DNA from: Embleya sp042956465
GTDB lineage: Bacteria; Actinomycetota; Actinomycetes; Streptomycetales; Streptomycetaceae
Direction of reading: 5' to 3'
DNA length: 64,000 nucleotides
NCBI RefSeq assembly: GCF_042956465.1
Contig: NZ_JBIBGL010000014.1
Span: 1 to 64,000, forward strand
Shown here: piece by piece, positions 49,103-58,600 of the stretch
Layout of the letters: each line of letters opens with the position of its first letter
Position numbering within the stretch: position 1 is the first letter of the stretch
Translations under genes and position numbers: made by a program
The notes under the pieces: model-generated
The model's database searches: none
Told to the model about the DNA's origin: nothing
Seen by the model: only the letters and a program-made list of their open reading frames with translations

Positions 49103-50104
49103 TCACCAGGCCAGGGAACGGTCGACGGCATCGAGCACACGGTCCAGGTCGGGGAGGTAGTCCTCCTCGACCCGGGACGGCGGATACGGCGTGTGATAGC
49201 CGCCGACCCGGAGCACCGGCGCCTCCAGGTGATAGAAGCAGCGTTCGGTGATCGTCGCCGAGACCTCCGCGCCGATACCCAGGAACGACGGGGCCTCGTG
49301 CACGACGACGAGGTGACCCGTGCGCTTGACCGACTCCTCGACCGCGTCGACGTCCAGCGGGGACAACGAGCGCAGGTCGATCACCTCCAACTCGCGCCCC
49401 TCCTCGGCCGCCGCCGCGGCGGCCTCCAGGCAGGTCGCCACCATCGGCCCGTAGGCGACCAGCGTGCAGGCGTTGCCCGGGCGCACCACGCGGGAGCCGT
49501 ACAGCGGGCCCGGGGTCGCGGCGGTGTCCACCTCGGCCTTGGTCCAGTAGCGCCGCTTGGGCTCCAGGAAGATCACCGGGTCGTCGGAGGCGATCGCCTG
49601 CTGGATCATCCAGTAGGCGTCCACCGGGTTCGAGCACGACACCACCCGCAGGCCCGCGGTGTGCGCGAAGTACGCCTCGGGCGATTCGCTGTGGTGCTCG
49701 ACCGCGCCGATCCCGCCGCCGAACGGAATGCGAATGACGATCGGCAGTCGGACGTAGCCGAGCGAACGGGCGTGCATCTTGGCCAGTTGGGTGACGATCT
49801 GGTCGAAGGCGGGGAAGACGAAGCCGTCGAACTGGATCTCCACGACCGGTCGGTAGCCGGCGAGGGCCAGGCCGATCGCGGTGCCGACGATGCCGGACTC
49901 GGCCAACGGGGTGTCCACCACCCGGTCCTCGCCGAAGTCCTTCTGCAAACCGTCGGTGACCCGGAAGACACCGCCGAGCTTGCCGATGTCCTCGCCCATG
50001 ATCAAGACCTTGGGGTCGCTCTCCAGGGACTTGCGCAGCCCCGTGTTGAGCGCCTGCACCATCGACATCGGACGGGTCGTGCCCGTCGCCTGTGCGGCAG
50101 CCAT
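49103..50104 (-). CDS. bkdB: Branched-chain 2-oxoacid dehydrogenase E1 beta subunit
   Basis: 333 residues. SMVQALNTGLRKSLESDPKV, IMGEDIGKLGGVFRVTDGL, DTPLAESGIVGTAIGLALAG, IVIRIPFGGGIGAVEHHSES and IDLRSLSPLDVDAV are typical E1beta/transketolase-like pyrimidine and C-domain motifs. With E1alpha it decarboxylates branched 2-oxoacids, supplying iso/anteiso fatty-acid starters and polyketide precursors. The start overlaps the E1alpha stop (TGATG). Confidence 0.95.
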   Translation of the reverse strand: MAAAQATGTTRPMSMVQALNTGLRKSLESDPKVLIMGEDIGKLGGVFRVTDGLQKDFGEDRVVDTPLAESGIVGTAIGLALAGYRPVVEIQFDGFVFPAFDQIVTQLAKMHARSLGYVRLPIVIRIPFGGGIGAVEHHSESPEAYFAHTAGLRVVSCSNPVDAYWMIQQAIASDDPVIFLEPKRRYWTKAEVDTAATPGPLYGSRVVRPGNACTLVAYGPMVATCLEAAAAAAEEGRELEVIDLRSLSPLDVDAVEESVKRTGHLVVVHEAPSFLGIGAEVSATITERCFYHLEAPVLRVGGYHTPYPPSRVEEDYLPDLDRVLDAVDRSLAW

Positions 50105-51231
50105 CAGTGCCCGTCCTCCCCGGCGTCGACGAAGGACGCGTGGTAAGCCTCGAACTCGGCCCGTTCCCGGTCCACGAGAGTGTGCGAATCGGCGTACACG
50201 TGCGCGAACATCGACACCGGATCGGGGTCCGGCATCGTGCGCACACCGTTGCGTACGCGCTTGCCCAATTCCTCGCTCTCGACCTCCAGGGCCGCGAAGA
50301 ACTCGGGGGTACCGATGCCCTGCTTGTGCAGGTATGCCTTGAGCCGCTCGATCGGGTCCTTGAGCCGCCACTCCTCCAATTCCGCGTTCAACCGATAGCG
50401 GGTCGGGTCGTCGGAAGTGGTGTGCGCGCCCATTCGGTAGGTGAACGCCTCGATCAGCATCGGGCCCTCGCCGCGCCGGGCCCTGGCCAAAGCCGCCCTG
50501 GTCACCGCGAGACACGCGAGCACGTCGTTTCCGTCCACCCGAACCCCGGGAAAGCCGAATCCGGCGGCGCGCCGATACAGCGGCACCTTCGTCTGCCGTT
50601 CGGTGGGTTCGGAGATGGCCCATTGATTGTTCTGGCAGAAGAACACCACGGGCGCGTTGAACACCGCCGCGAAGGTGAATGCCTCGTTGACATCGCCCTG
50701 GCTGGAGGCGCCGTCACCGAAATACGTGACGACCGCGCCATCGCTGCCGTCGCGTTGCACGCCCATCGCGTACCCGACGCCGTGCAGGGTCTGGGCGCCG
50801 ATGACGATCGTGTAGAGCTGGAAATTGTTCTCGCGCGGATCCCAACCGCCGTGGTTGACGCCGCGGAACATCCCGAGCAGATTCAACGGGTCCACGCCGC
50901 GACACCAGGCGACGCCGTGTTCACGATAGGTGGGAAACACATAGTCGTCCGGACTCAGTGCCCGTCCGGACCCGATCTGCGCGGCTTCCTGGCCGAGCAG
51001 CGAGGCCCACAGGCCCAGTTCGCCCTGCCGTTGCAGCGCGGTGGCCTCGGCATCGAAGCGACGCACCAGAACCAGGTCGCGGTACAGACTCAGGTATTCG
51101 TCATCGGACAGGTCGATCGAGTAATCGGGATGCTCGACCCGCTCGCCCTCCGGGGTGAGCAACTGGATCAGTTCTGGACCGGCTCCGGAATCGGGCGGAA
51201 ACAATGTTCCGTCCGTACTGTCCACTGCCAC
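50104..51231 (-). CDS. bkdA: Branched-chain 2-oxoacid dehydrogenase E1 alpha subunit
   Basis: 375 residues from GTG 51231, with GGAGGAG ten bases before, which decides the start. ThDP-binding motif GDGASSQGDVNEAF near 181, ending in FFCQNNQWAIS; phosphorylation-loop-like TYRMGAHTTSDDPTRYR near 297. With E1beta it decarboxylates 2-oxoisovalerate-type acids. First gene of the operon; the 363-base spacer to the response-regulator gene contains two TTCCTAGGA palindromes. Confidence 0.95.
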   Translation of the reverse strand: MAVDSTDGTLFPPDSGAGPELIQLLTPEGERVEHPDYSIDLSDDEYLSLYRDLVLVRRFDAEATALQRQGELGLWASLLGQEAAQIGSGRALSPDDYVFPTYREHGVAWCRGVDPLNLLGMFRGVNHGGWDPRENNFQLYTIVIGAQTLHGVGYAMGVQRDGSDGAVVTYFGDGASSQGDVNEAFTFAAVFNAPVVFFCQNNQWAISEPTERQTKVPLYRRAAGFGFPGVRVDGNDVLACLAVTRAALARARRGEGPMLIEAFTYRMGAHTTSDDPTRYRLNAELEEWRLKDPIERLKAYLHKQGIGTPEFFAALEVESEELGKRVRNGVRTMPDPDPVSMFAHVYADSHTLVDRERAEFEAYHASFVDAGEDGH

Positions 51232-51355
51232 GTTCTCTCCTCCGTCTGTCCGGTCCGCGGGGTCGCCGTGGACCGGGTCCGGATCGCCGGGCCCGGTTCC
51301 GCGCGGGGTGTGCGCGGCTACCTTGATGTGCAGACACGGCGATTGGTGGCTGTAC

Positions 51356-51375
51356 TTCCTAGGATTTCCTAGGAA
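51356..51375. promoter_or_regulatory. Two TTCCTAGGA palindromes ten bases apart, putative bkd operator
   Basis: TTCCTAGGA (51356-51364) and TTCCTAGGAA (51366-51375) sit one DNA turn apart, 125-145 bases upstream of bkdA. AT-rich symmetric half-sites on the same DNA face suit cooperative binding. No regulator gene is adjacent except the divergent response regulator. Confidence 0.5.
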
Positions 51376-51594
51376 TTCCCGGGTGAATCCGGGAGGCACC
51401 TGCGCACAGGCATGCGGTTCGGAAACCGCACACCGCAACGTTACCCACCAGTCCCGCCGGCACGTAGTGGCGACCGGCCCGAACGTGGCGGCACTGTTTG
51501 TCGTTCCTCGACAAATGGCCGCGTGTCGGACCCGTCCGCCCCTTCCGGGGGCATCAACCGGGCACCCGGACGGTGTACATGCGAACCTGGACAA

Positions 51595-52251
51595 GTGAGC
51601 GATCAGGGAAGTATTCGGGTATTTCTCCTCGATGACCACGAGGTGGTCCGTCGCGGCGTCCACGAGTTGTTGTCGATCGAGGACGACATCGACGTGGTCG
51701 GCGAGGCGGGCACCGCCGCCGAGGCGCTGGTGCGCATCGCGGCGACCCGGCCGCAGGTCGCGGTGCTCGACGTGCGGCTGCCGGACGGCAGCGGGGTCGA
51801 GGTGTGTCGCGAGATCCGGGCCCGACTGCCCGACGTGCGCTGCCTGATGCTCACGTCCTTCTCCGACGACGAGGCGCTGTTCGACGCGATCATGGCGGGC
51901 GCCTCCGGCTACGTACTGAAGGACATCCGCGGCTCCGACCTGGTCGGCGCGGTCCGCGACGTGGCCGCCGGCAAATCCCTGCTCGACCCGGCCGCCACCG
52001 CCCGTGTCCTGGAACGCCTGCGCGGCGGCACCCACGGCGACGAGCGCCTGGCGGCCCTGAGCGACCAGGAGCGCCGCATCCTCGACCTGATCGGCGAGGG
52101 CATGACGAACCGCCGGATCGGCACCGAGATGCACCTGGCGGAGAAGACGGTCAAGAACTACGTCTCCAGCCTGCTCGCGAAGCTGGGCATGGAACGCCGC
52201 ACCCAGGCGGCTGCGTACGTGGCCCGCCAGAAGGCGGAGAAGCGGCGGTAG
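51595..52251 (+). CDS. NarL/FixJ-family response regulator (DevR-like)
   Basis: 218 residues from GTG 51595. Receiver domain 6-125: acidic pair in LLDDHEVVRRG, phospho-acceptor Asp59 in VLDVRLPDG, Thr87 and Lys109 (YVLKDIRG). C-terminal LuxR helix-turn-helix at 155-210 (LSDQERRILDLIGEGMTNRRIG, AEKTVKNYVSSLLAKLGM). It acts as a phosphorylation-switched transcription factor. A DevS-like kinase is encoded 1.4 kb downstream on the other strand; pairing is likely but not proven. Confidence 0.93.
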   Translation: MSDQGSIRVFLLDDHEVVRRGVHELLSIEDDIDVVGEAGTAAEALVRIAATRPQVAVLDVRLPDGSGVEVCREIRARLPDVRCLMLTSFSDDEALFDAIMAGASGYVLKDIRGSDLVGAVRDVAAGKSLLDPAATARVLERLRGGTHGDERLAALSDQERRILDLIGEGMTNRRIGTEMHLAEKTVKNYVSSLLAKLGMERRTQAAAYVARQKAEKRR

Positions 52252-52533
52252 TGGGCAGCGGGGGCCTCGGCTGCGGAGCGAAGACTCGCCCCGGCCCGGG
52301 TGCCGTCCGGCGGGTCACGGGTGTCGGCGGGGTCGTGTCGATGTCGTGTCGGTGGCTCGGGGCAGGTGGGCGGGGGTCGCCGGCCGGGGCGGTCGGGGTG
52401 AGGGGCGCGGCGGTGTGCCCAGGGCAAGGGCGGTCATCAGGGCGGTACTTGTCCAGTGCGACGGGTTGGTGAGGGAGCGGTTCAGGTGCACGGCGGGGTC
52501 CTTTGAGCGGTCGCGGCGTCGGCTGGTGGTGCG
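52252..52533. other. Spacer between convergent response regulator and oxidoreductase
   Basis: GC-rich with no terminator found by eye. Contains only one weak small frame on the minus strand (52315-52491). Confidence 0.45.
52315..52491 (-). CDS. Possible 58-residue proline-rich peptide
   Basis: GTG 52491 has AAGGA about eight bases upstream, 42 bases after the oxidoreductase stop. The start (HLNRSLTNPSHWTSTALMTA) looks protein-like; the rest is Pro/Arg/Thr-rich and could be chance. No match recognised. Low confidence. Confidence 0.2.
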   Translation of the reverse strand: MHLNRSLTNPSHWTSTALMTALALGTPPRPSPRPPRPATPAHLPRATDTTSTRPRRHP

Positions 52534-53604
52534 TCAGCGTGCGTCCGGGACCAGCACCACCTTGCCGGTGACCGTGCCGGACTCGGCCAGTGCGAGTGCG
52601 TCGGCGGCTCGGCTCAGCGGGATGCGGGCCGCGACCTGGGCGGTGATGGTGCCGGCGGCGAGCAGGGCGAAGACCTCGGTCAGGTCGGCGCGCAGGCGGG
52701 CCCGGAAGGTCGCCGGGCGGCGCTTGCCGGCCCAGATGTTGTAGAAGTGCGTGCGCCGGCCGTTGGGCAGCAGGTGCCACCACAGGAGACGGGCGATCAG
52801 CCCGAGCACGGGCAGCCGGGAAGAGCCGGGCTCGTTCTTGGTGGCGGCCGTCCCGTACGAGACGAGGGTGCCGCCGCGGGCGAGCAGCCCGAACGAGTCG
52901 ACGATCCCCTTGCCGCCGACGTGGTCGAAGACGGCGTCGACACCGTTCGGGGCGTGCGCGCGGACCTGCGCGGGCAGATCGGCGGCCCGGTAGTCCAGCG
53001 GGATCGCGCCCAGCGCACGGACCGCGTCGTGGTGGCGCGGCGAGGCGGTGCCGATGACCCGGACGCCGGCCTGCGTGGCCAACTGGACCAGGGTCGATCC
53101 CACACCGCCGTTGGCGCCGTGCACCAGGATGGTCTGCCCGCGGCGGATCGCGGCCCGGCGGTGCAACATCTGCCACGCGGTGATCCCGTTGACGACCACC
53201 GTCTCGGCCTCGGCCGGGTCGATGCCCTCGGGCACCTCGACCAGGTCGGCGGCCGGGAGCACCGTCAGGCTCGCCCACCCGCCCACCTTGGTCAGCGCGG
53301 CGAACCGGCGGCCGACCAGCGCGGCATCGCCGTCGGGGCCGACCCGCAGGACCGTGCCGACCAGGTCGTAGCCGGGCACGAACGGGAAGGCCGGCTGGTC
53401 GTAGTACTTGCCGCGACGCATCTGCTGCTCGGCGAAGGAAACTCCCGACGCCTCGACCGCGAGCAGGACCTCCCCGACCGCCGGCTCCGGCGCCGTGCGC
53501 ACCCGGACCTCCAGGCCGGCGGGCTCGACGATGCCCGGCAGCACGATCTCGGTGACCGAGTCGGCAGTGGTCTCGGCGGTGGTCTCGGTGGCGATGGCAT
53601 TCAT
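52534..53604 (-). CDS. Quinone oxidoreductase-type dehydrogenase (MDR superfamily)
   Basis: 356 residues from ATG 53604 (GTG 53607 adjoins). Medium-chain reductase without zinc cysteines: EASGVSFAEQQMRRGKYYDQ, FVPGYDLVGTVLRVGPDG, ITAWQMLHRRAAIRRGQ and the nucleotide fold VHGANGGVGSTLVQLA. The first ~20 residues are a Thr/Glu-rich extension (TETTAETTADS). NAD(P)H-dependent reduction of quinones or enones in the cytosol is likely. The upstream spacer is AT-rich with ATGCCAT repeats, probably an operator/promoter for a MarR- or TetR-type control. Confidence 0.85.
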   Translation of the reverse strand: MNAIATETTAETTADSVTEIVLPGIVEPAGLEVRVRTAPEPAVGEVLLAVEASGVSFAEQQMRRGKYYDQPAFPFVPGYDLVGTVLRVGPDGDAALVGRRFAALTKVGGWASLTVLPAADLVEVPEGIDPAEAETVVVNGITAWQMLHRRAAIRRGQTILVHGANGGVGSTLVQLATQAGVRVIGTASPRHHDAVRALGAIPLDYRAADLPAQVRAHAPNGVDAVFDHVGGKGIVDSFGLLARGGTLVSYGTAATKNEPGSSRLPVLGLIARLLWWHLLPNGRRTHFYNIWAGKRRPATFRARLRADLTEVFALLAAGTITAQVAARIPLSRAADALALAESGTVTGKVVLVPDAR

Positions 53605-53609
53605 CACGA

Positions 53610-53680
53610 CTCCAGGTGATTACCAGTAGTGTTTGTTATGCCATCTAACTTAAGTGCATGCCATTAGCATGTCAAGCATC
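53610..53680. promoter_or_regulatory. AT-rich promoter region with ATGCCAT repeats
   Basis: ATGCCAT occurs at 53638-53644 and 53658-53664, flanking the palindrome ACTTAAGT. This is the promoter zone of the oxidoreductase, unusual in AT content for the window. Confidence 0.45.
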
Positions 53681-53697
53681 GATTCACGAACTTCCGA

Positions 53698-55455
53698 TCA
53701 GAGCGGTACCGACCAGGTCACCGCGGCCCCGCGGCCCTGCGGACCGGGTCCGAACTCCGCCCGGCCGCCCAGCTCCGTCGCGCGACCGGCCAGGTTGGCC
53801 AGGCCGCTGCGTCGACCGCCGGGCGGGATGCCCACGCCGTCGTCGGTGACCGTCAGGTCGACCGTGCCGCCGGCCACCGCCAGGTTCACCTCGACCCGGG
53901 ACGCGTGCGCATGGCGCGAGACGTTGGAGAGGGCCTCGCGCAGTGCGGCGAGGAGTTGCTCGGCGATCTCGTCCGGCACGGTCGAGTCGACCGGACCCGC
54001 GAAGGTGACCGTCGGCTCGAAGCCGAGCGTGGCGGCCGACACGCTTACCTCGCGCAGCACCCGGCCGCGGACCCCGACCGGCTCCTCGCGCGGCGAATTC
54101 TGCAACGCGAAAATGGTGCTGCGCACCTCGCGGATCGTCGCGTCGAGTTCGTCCACGGCCTGGTTGATCCGGACGGTCGCGGCCGGCACCCGCGCCAACC
54201 GGGCCGCGCCCTGGAGCATCATCCCGGTCGCGAACAGCCGCTGGATGACCAGGTCGTGCAGGTCCCGGGCGATCCGGTCGCGGTCCTCGAACACGGCCAG
54301 CCGTTCCCGGTCGCGCTGTGCGCTCGCCAGCATCAGTGCGATCGCCGCCTGACCGCCGAACGCCTGGGCCATCGAGCGCTCGGTCCGGTTGAACGGGACC
54401 GCGCCGATGCGCTTGTCCAACTCGAGCGCGCCCAGGATCCGGCCGTTGGCGATCAGCGGCACGAACAGGCCCGGCCCGAAGCAGCGGGACTGGTCCAGCA
54501 TCACGTTCGGATCGGTGCTCATGTCCGCGATGAAGATGCTGCGACCGGTGTTGATCGCCTCCGCGATCGGGCTGCCCTGCGCGACCACCGTGCCGCCGAG
54601 CCCCGCGAGGTCCTCGCCGGAGGTGACCTCGACCAGGTAGGAGCCGTCCGGCTGGGGCAGGTACATCGCGGCGAAGTCCGCCTCGGCCAGGCTGCGGGCG
54701 TGCTCGGCCACCACGGCGAGTGCCTCGTCCGGGTCCTGCGTGGTCAGCAGCGCCGTGGTGACGTCCGCCGAGCCCATGATCCATTTCTCCCGGCGGGCCG
54801 CGCTCTCGAACAGGCGGGCGTTCTCGATGGCTACCCCGGCCGCCGCCGCGAGCGCCCGGACCACCTGCTTGTCCTCGACGCTGAAGTCCGGCCTGCCGCG
54901 CTTCTCGGTCAGGTACAGATTGCCGAACACCTCGTCGCGCACCCGGATCGGCACACCCAGGAACGAGTGCATCGCGGGGTGGTTCGGCGGGAAGCCGTAG
55001 GACGCGGGGTGCCGGCTCAGATCGTCCAGCCGCAGCGGCTCGGGGTGGTCGATCAGCAGCCCCAGAATCCCCCGCCCGTGCGGAAGTTCGCCGATCCGCT
55101 CGCGGTCCTCCTCGGCGATGCCGACGGTGATGAAGTCGGACAGGTTGTGCTCGGTGCCGATCACCCCGAGCGCGGCGTAGCGCGCGTCCACCAGGTCGGC
55201 GGCGGCCTCGACGATCCGGCGCAGCGTGGTGTGCAGGTCCAGGTCGGCGCCGACCGCGATCACCGCTTCGAGGAGGCCCTGGAGACGATCCCCGACCGCC
55301 GCCGCCGAGCCGAGCCGCTCGGCCACCTCGGCCATCAGGTCCTCCAGACCGAGCGAGGCCCGGGCGGTTACGGCCGCTTCGGGCGTGCGGTCGGACCGAT
55401 CCGTCCCGTCGGGCTCGTCGCCGCCGTCGGCACCGCTGCCGGTCGCGTTCACCAT
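53698..55455 (-). CDS. GAF-domain sensor histidine kinase, DevS/DosS-like haem sensor
   Basis: 585 residues. GAF-A about 65-205 has the DosS-like stretch LRLDDLSRHPASYGFPPNHP; His159 corresponds, as I recall, to the haem ligand His149 of M. tuberculosis DosS. GAF-B about 225-375. HisKA_3 dimer/phospho-acceptor: DRDRIARDLHDLVIQRLFA with His400. HATPase_c: EALSNVSRHAHAS, DDGVGIPPGG, GLANLAGRA. It senses oxygen, NO or redox state and phosphorylates a NarL-type regulator, most likely that at 51595. It lies immediately beside the cyd cluster and may control it. Confidence 0.93.
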   Translation of the reverse strand: MVNATGSGADGGDEPDGTDRSDRTPEAAVTARASLGLEDLMAEVAERLGSAAAVGDRLQGLLEAVIAVGADLDLHTTLRRIVEAAADLVDARYAALGVIGTEHNLSDFITVGIAEEDRERIGELPHGRGILGLLIDHPEPLRLDDLSRHPASYGFPPNHPAMHSFLGVPIRVRDEVFGNLYLTEKRGRPDFSVEDKQVVRALAAAAGVAIENARLFESAARREKWIMGSADVTTALLTTQDPDEALAVVAEHARSLAEADFAAMYLPQPDGSYLVEVTSGEDLAGLGGTVVAQGSPIAEAINTGRSIFIADMSTDPNVMLDQSRCFGPGLFVPLIANGRILGALELDKRIGAVPFNRTERSMAQAFGGQAAIALMLASAQRDRERLAVFEDRDRIARDLHDLVIQRLFATGMMLQGAARLARVPAATVRINQAVDELDATIREVRSTIFALQNSPREEPVGVRGRVLREVSVSAATLGFEPTVTFAGPVDSTVPDEIAEQLLAALREALSNVSRHAHASRVEVNLAVAGGTVDLTVTDDGVGIPPGGRRSGLANLAGRATELGGRAEFGPGPQGRGAAVTWSVPL

Positions 55456-55683
55456 GGATGCAGCCTACGTGGGCAAATACTGATGAAAGCGACAGAACAT
55501 CCCGGACACGCGTGCGGACCCCGCCCACGAATCACGAGTACCGGTCCGCACACGCAGATGCACGCGCATCCGGCCGCGCGTGCAACGAGCCCACCTACGC
55601 GCACCCGAGCGGCACAACCCGAAGCACCCGAGCACCCGAACCCGCGTCCGGGCATACCCGTTGCCGATCCGCGCGCGCCCGCC

Positions 55684-58600
55684 TCACGCCTCCGCCGCGA
55701 CCGCCCCCACCGCGGACTCCCGGTCGAGCAGCGCCCGAAACGCTCCGGGCTCGGTACTCAACCGCCCCCACGTCCCGCGTTGCAGCACCCGCCCCTCGGC
55801 CAACACGACGATCTCGTCCACCGCATGCAACCCGGTGAGCCGATGGGTGACCAGCAGGGTGGTCCGTCCCCGGGTCGCGTCCAGCAGGTCGGCCGTCAGC
55901 GCGTCGGCCGTGGGCAGATCGAGGTGTTCGGCGGGCTCGTCCAGCAGCAGGATCTCGAAGTCGGCGAGCAGCGCGCGGGCCAGCGCGAGCCGTTGCCGCT
56001 GGCCGCCGGACAGCCGGGCGCCGTGTTCGCCGACCATCGTGTCCAGCCCCTGGGGCAGCGTGTCCACCCAGTCCAGCAGCCGGGCCCGGGCCAGCGCCGC
56101 GCGCATCGCGTCCTCGTCGCAGCCCGGGCGGGCCAGGCGCAGGTTCTCCCGCAGCGAGCTGTCGAAGACGTGCGCGTCCTGCGCACACAGCCCGATCACG
56201 CGCCGCACGTCGTCCCCGGCGAGGTCGGTGATCGGTACGCCGGCCAGGGTCACCGCGCCCGCCGCCGGGTCCAGGAAGCGCAGCAGCACGTTGGCCAGCG
56301 TGGTCTTGCCCGACCCGCTCGCGCCGACCACCGCGAGCCGCTTGCCCGGGGTGAGTTCGAGGTCGACGCCGGCGAGGGCGGGCGGGCCGTCCGGGGTCCA
56401 GCGCGCGTGCAGGTCGCGCACCAGCAACGGGCGCGGTGCGGCGGGCAGGGCGCGCGGCGCGGCCGGCTCGTGGACCGGCTCGGGCGCGTCGATCACCTCG
56501 AACACCCGGGCCGCGGCCCGGCGCGAGCTCTCCAGGTGCCGGCCGGCGGCGGGCAGCACGACGGTGGCCTCGAACGCGGCGAGCGGGGTGAGCACCACCA
56601 GCGCGAGCAACACACCGCTCAACCGGTCGGCGTGCACCGCCGCGACGCCCACCAGGGCGGATGCCCATACCGTCGCGCCGGACACCAGCGCGGCCAGCCC
56701 GGCCCCGACACCCGCGCCCCGGGCCTGCCCCGCCTCGGTCGCGCGCAACCGCGCGTCCACCTCGGCCACCTCGGCCAGCCGGGCGGGCGCGCGGCCCGCC
56801 GCGATCAGTTCGGGCGTGCCGCGCAGCAGGTCGACCACGGCACCGGCGAGTTCGCCGCGGACCGCGGCGACCCGGCGTTCGGCCCGCCGGGCGACCCGGC
56901 CGGCCAGCCACGGCACCAGCACGCCTGCGGCGAGCAGACCGAGCAGCAACACCGCGCCGGCCTCGGGCAGCACCAGTGCGACGGTGAGCACCGCGCCCGC
57001 GCCGACCACGGCCGCCACACACGCGGGCAGCAGCGCGCGCAGGAAGAAGTCCTGTACCGCGTCCACGTCGGCGACCAGCCGGGAGAGCAGGTCACCGCGT
57101 CGGAAGGCGGGCAGACCGGCCGGCGCCAGCCGCTCCAGGCGTTCGTACACCCGCACCCGCAACCGGGCCAGGATCCGAAACGCCGCGTCGTGCCCGATCA
57201 GCCGCTCGGCGTAGCGGAACACCGCGCGGGAGACGCCGAAGGCCCGCACGCCGGTGACCGCGACCATCAGGGTGAGTACCGGCGGATGCTCGGACGCACG
57301 CGAGATCAGCCACGCCGAGGTGGCCATCAGGCCGACCGAGCTGCCCAGCGCGAGTGCCCCGCACAACACCGCGAGCGCGAGTCGGGCGCGCAACGGCCGG
57401 GCCAGCTGGAGCAGTCGGCGTCCGGGCCCGGCCCCGGCGAGGACCGGCGGGTCCGCGAGGGCACGCTCGAAGGGTTGCTCCACCGGCCGCTCGAAGGGCC
57501 GCTCCACGGCCGGGACGTCGTCCGCCGCCCGCGCCGCCTCGACCTCCGGTGCGGGCGCCTGGGCCGCGCCCGCCGGGTGTGCGCCCGCCGGGCCCGACCC
57601 CGCCGCCCCCGCGCCCACGGCCACCACCCGATCGGCCAACGGCAGCAGCGCGGGCCGGTGTGCGACCAGCACGACCGTACGCCCGACCGCCAGCCGGCGG
57701 ACCGCCTCGACGATGGTCGCCTCGGCGTCGCCGTCCAAATTCGAGGTCGGCTCGTCCAGCAGCAGGATCGGCCGGTCGGCCAGGAACGCCCGGGCCAGCG
57801 CGAGGCGTTGCCGCTGTCCGGCGGACAGGCCGGCGCCGTCCTCGCCGAGCGGCGCGGCCAGGCCCCCCGAGGCCGCCACGAAGTCCGCCGCACCGGCCGC
57901 GACCAGCGCGTCGTGCACCTCGGCGTCGCCGGCGTCCGGACGGGCCAGGCGCACGTTGGCGCCGATCGTGCCCGCGAACAGGTAGGGCCGCTGCGGGACC
58001 CACGCGATCCGGGCCCGCCACGCGTCGGGGTCCAGCTCGGCCAGGTCCACGCCGCCGACGGTGACGCGACCCGCCGTCGGCCGGGTGAAGCCGAGCAATA
58101 CCGCGAGCACGGTGGACTTGCCGCACCCGCTGGGCCCGGTCAGCGCGATCGTCTCGCCCGGTCGTACGGTCAGATCCAGCTCGGCGGGCGCCGCGGCGGC
58201 CCGACCCTCGTGCCGCACGGTCAGGCCGGTCAGCACCAGCTCGGCCGAGCGCGGGTCGGGCACCGGCGCGGTCCCGGCGGGCGCGTCGGGGGTGGTCTCC
58301 AGGACGGCGAACACCCGCTCCGCGGCGCTCACCCCCTCGACGCTGGCGTGGTACTCGGCACCGACCTGACGCAGCGGCAGATATGCCTCGGGTGCCAGGA
58401 TCAGCACCACGAGCGCGGTCTCCAGGCTCAGCTCGCCGTCGACCAGGCGCAGGCCGACGCCGACCGCGACCAGCGCGACCGAGATGGTGGCGAGCAGTTC
58501 GAGCGCGAACGAGGACAGGAACGCGATCCGCAAGGTCTTGAGCGTGGCCCGGCGGTAGTCGTCGGTGATCGTGCGGATCGACCCGGCCTGGGCCTTGGCC

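Noticed and set aside
47670..50246. One long minus-strand frame joining E2 to upstream sequence
   Set aside because: Upstream of GTG 49094 it is the E1beta gene in a wrong frame; E1beta itself is clear in another frame.
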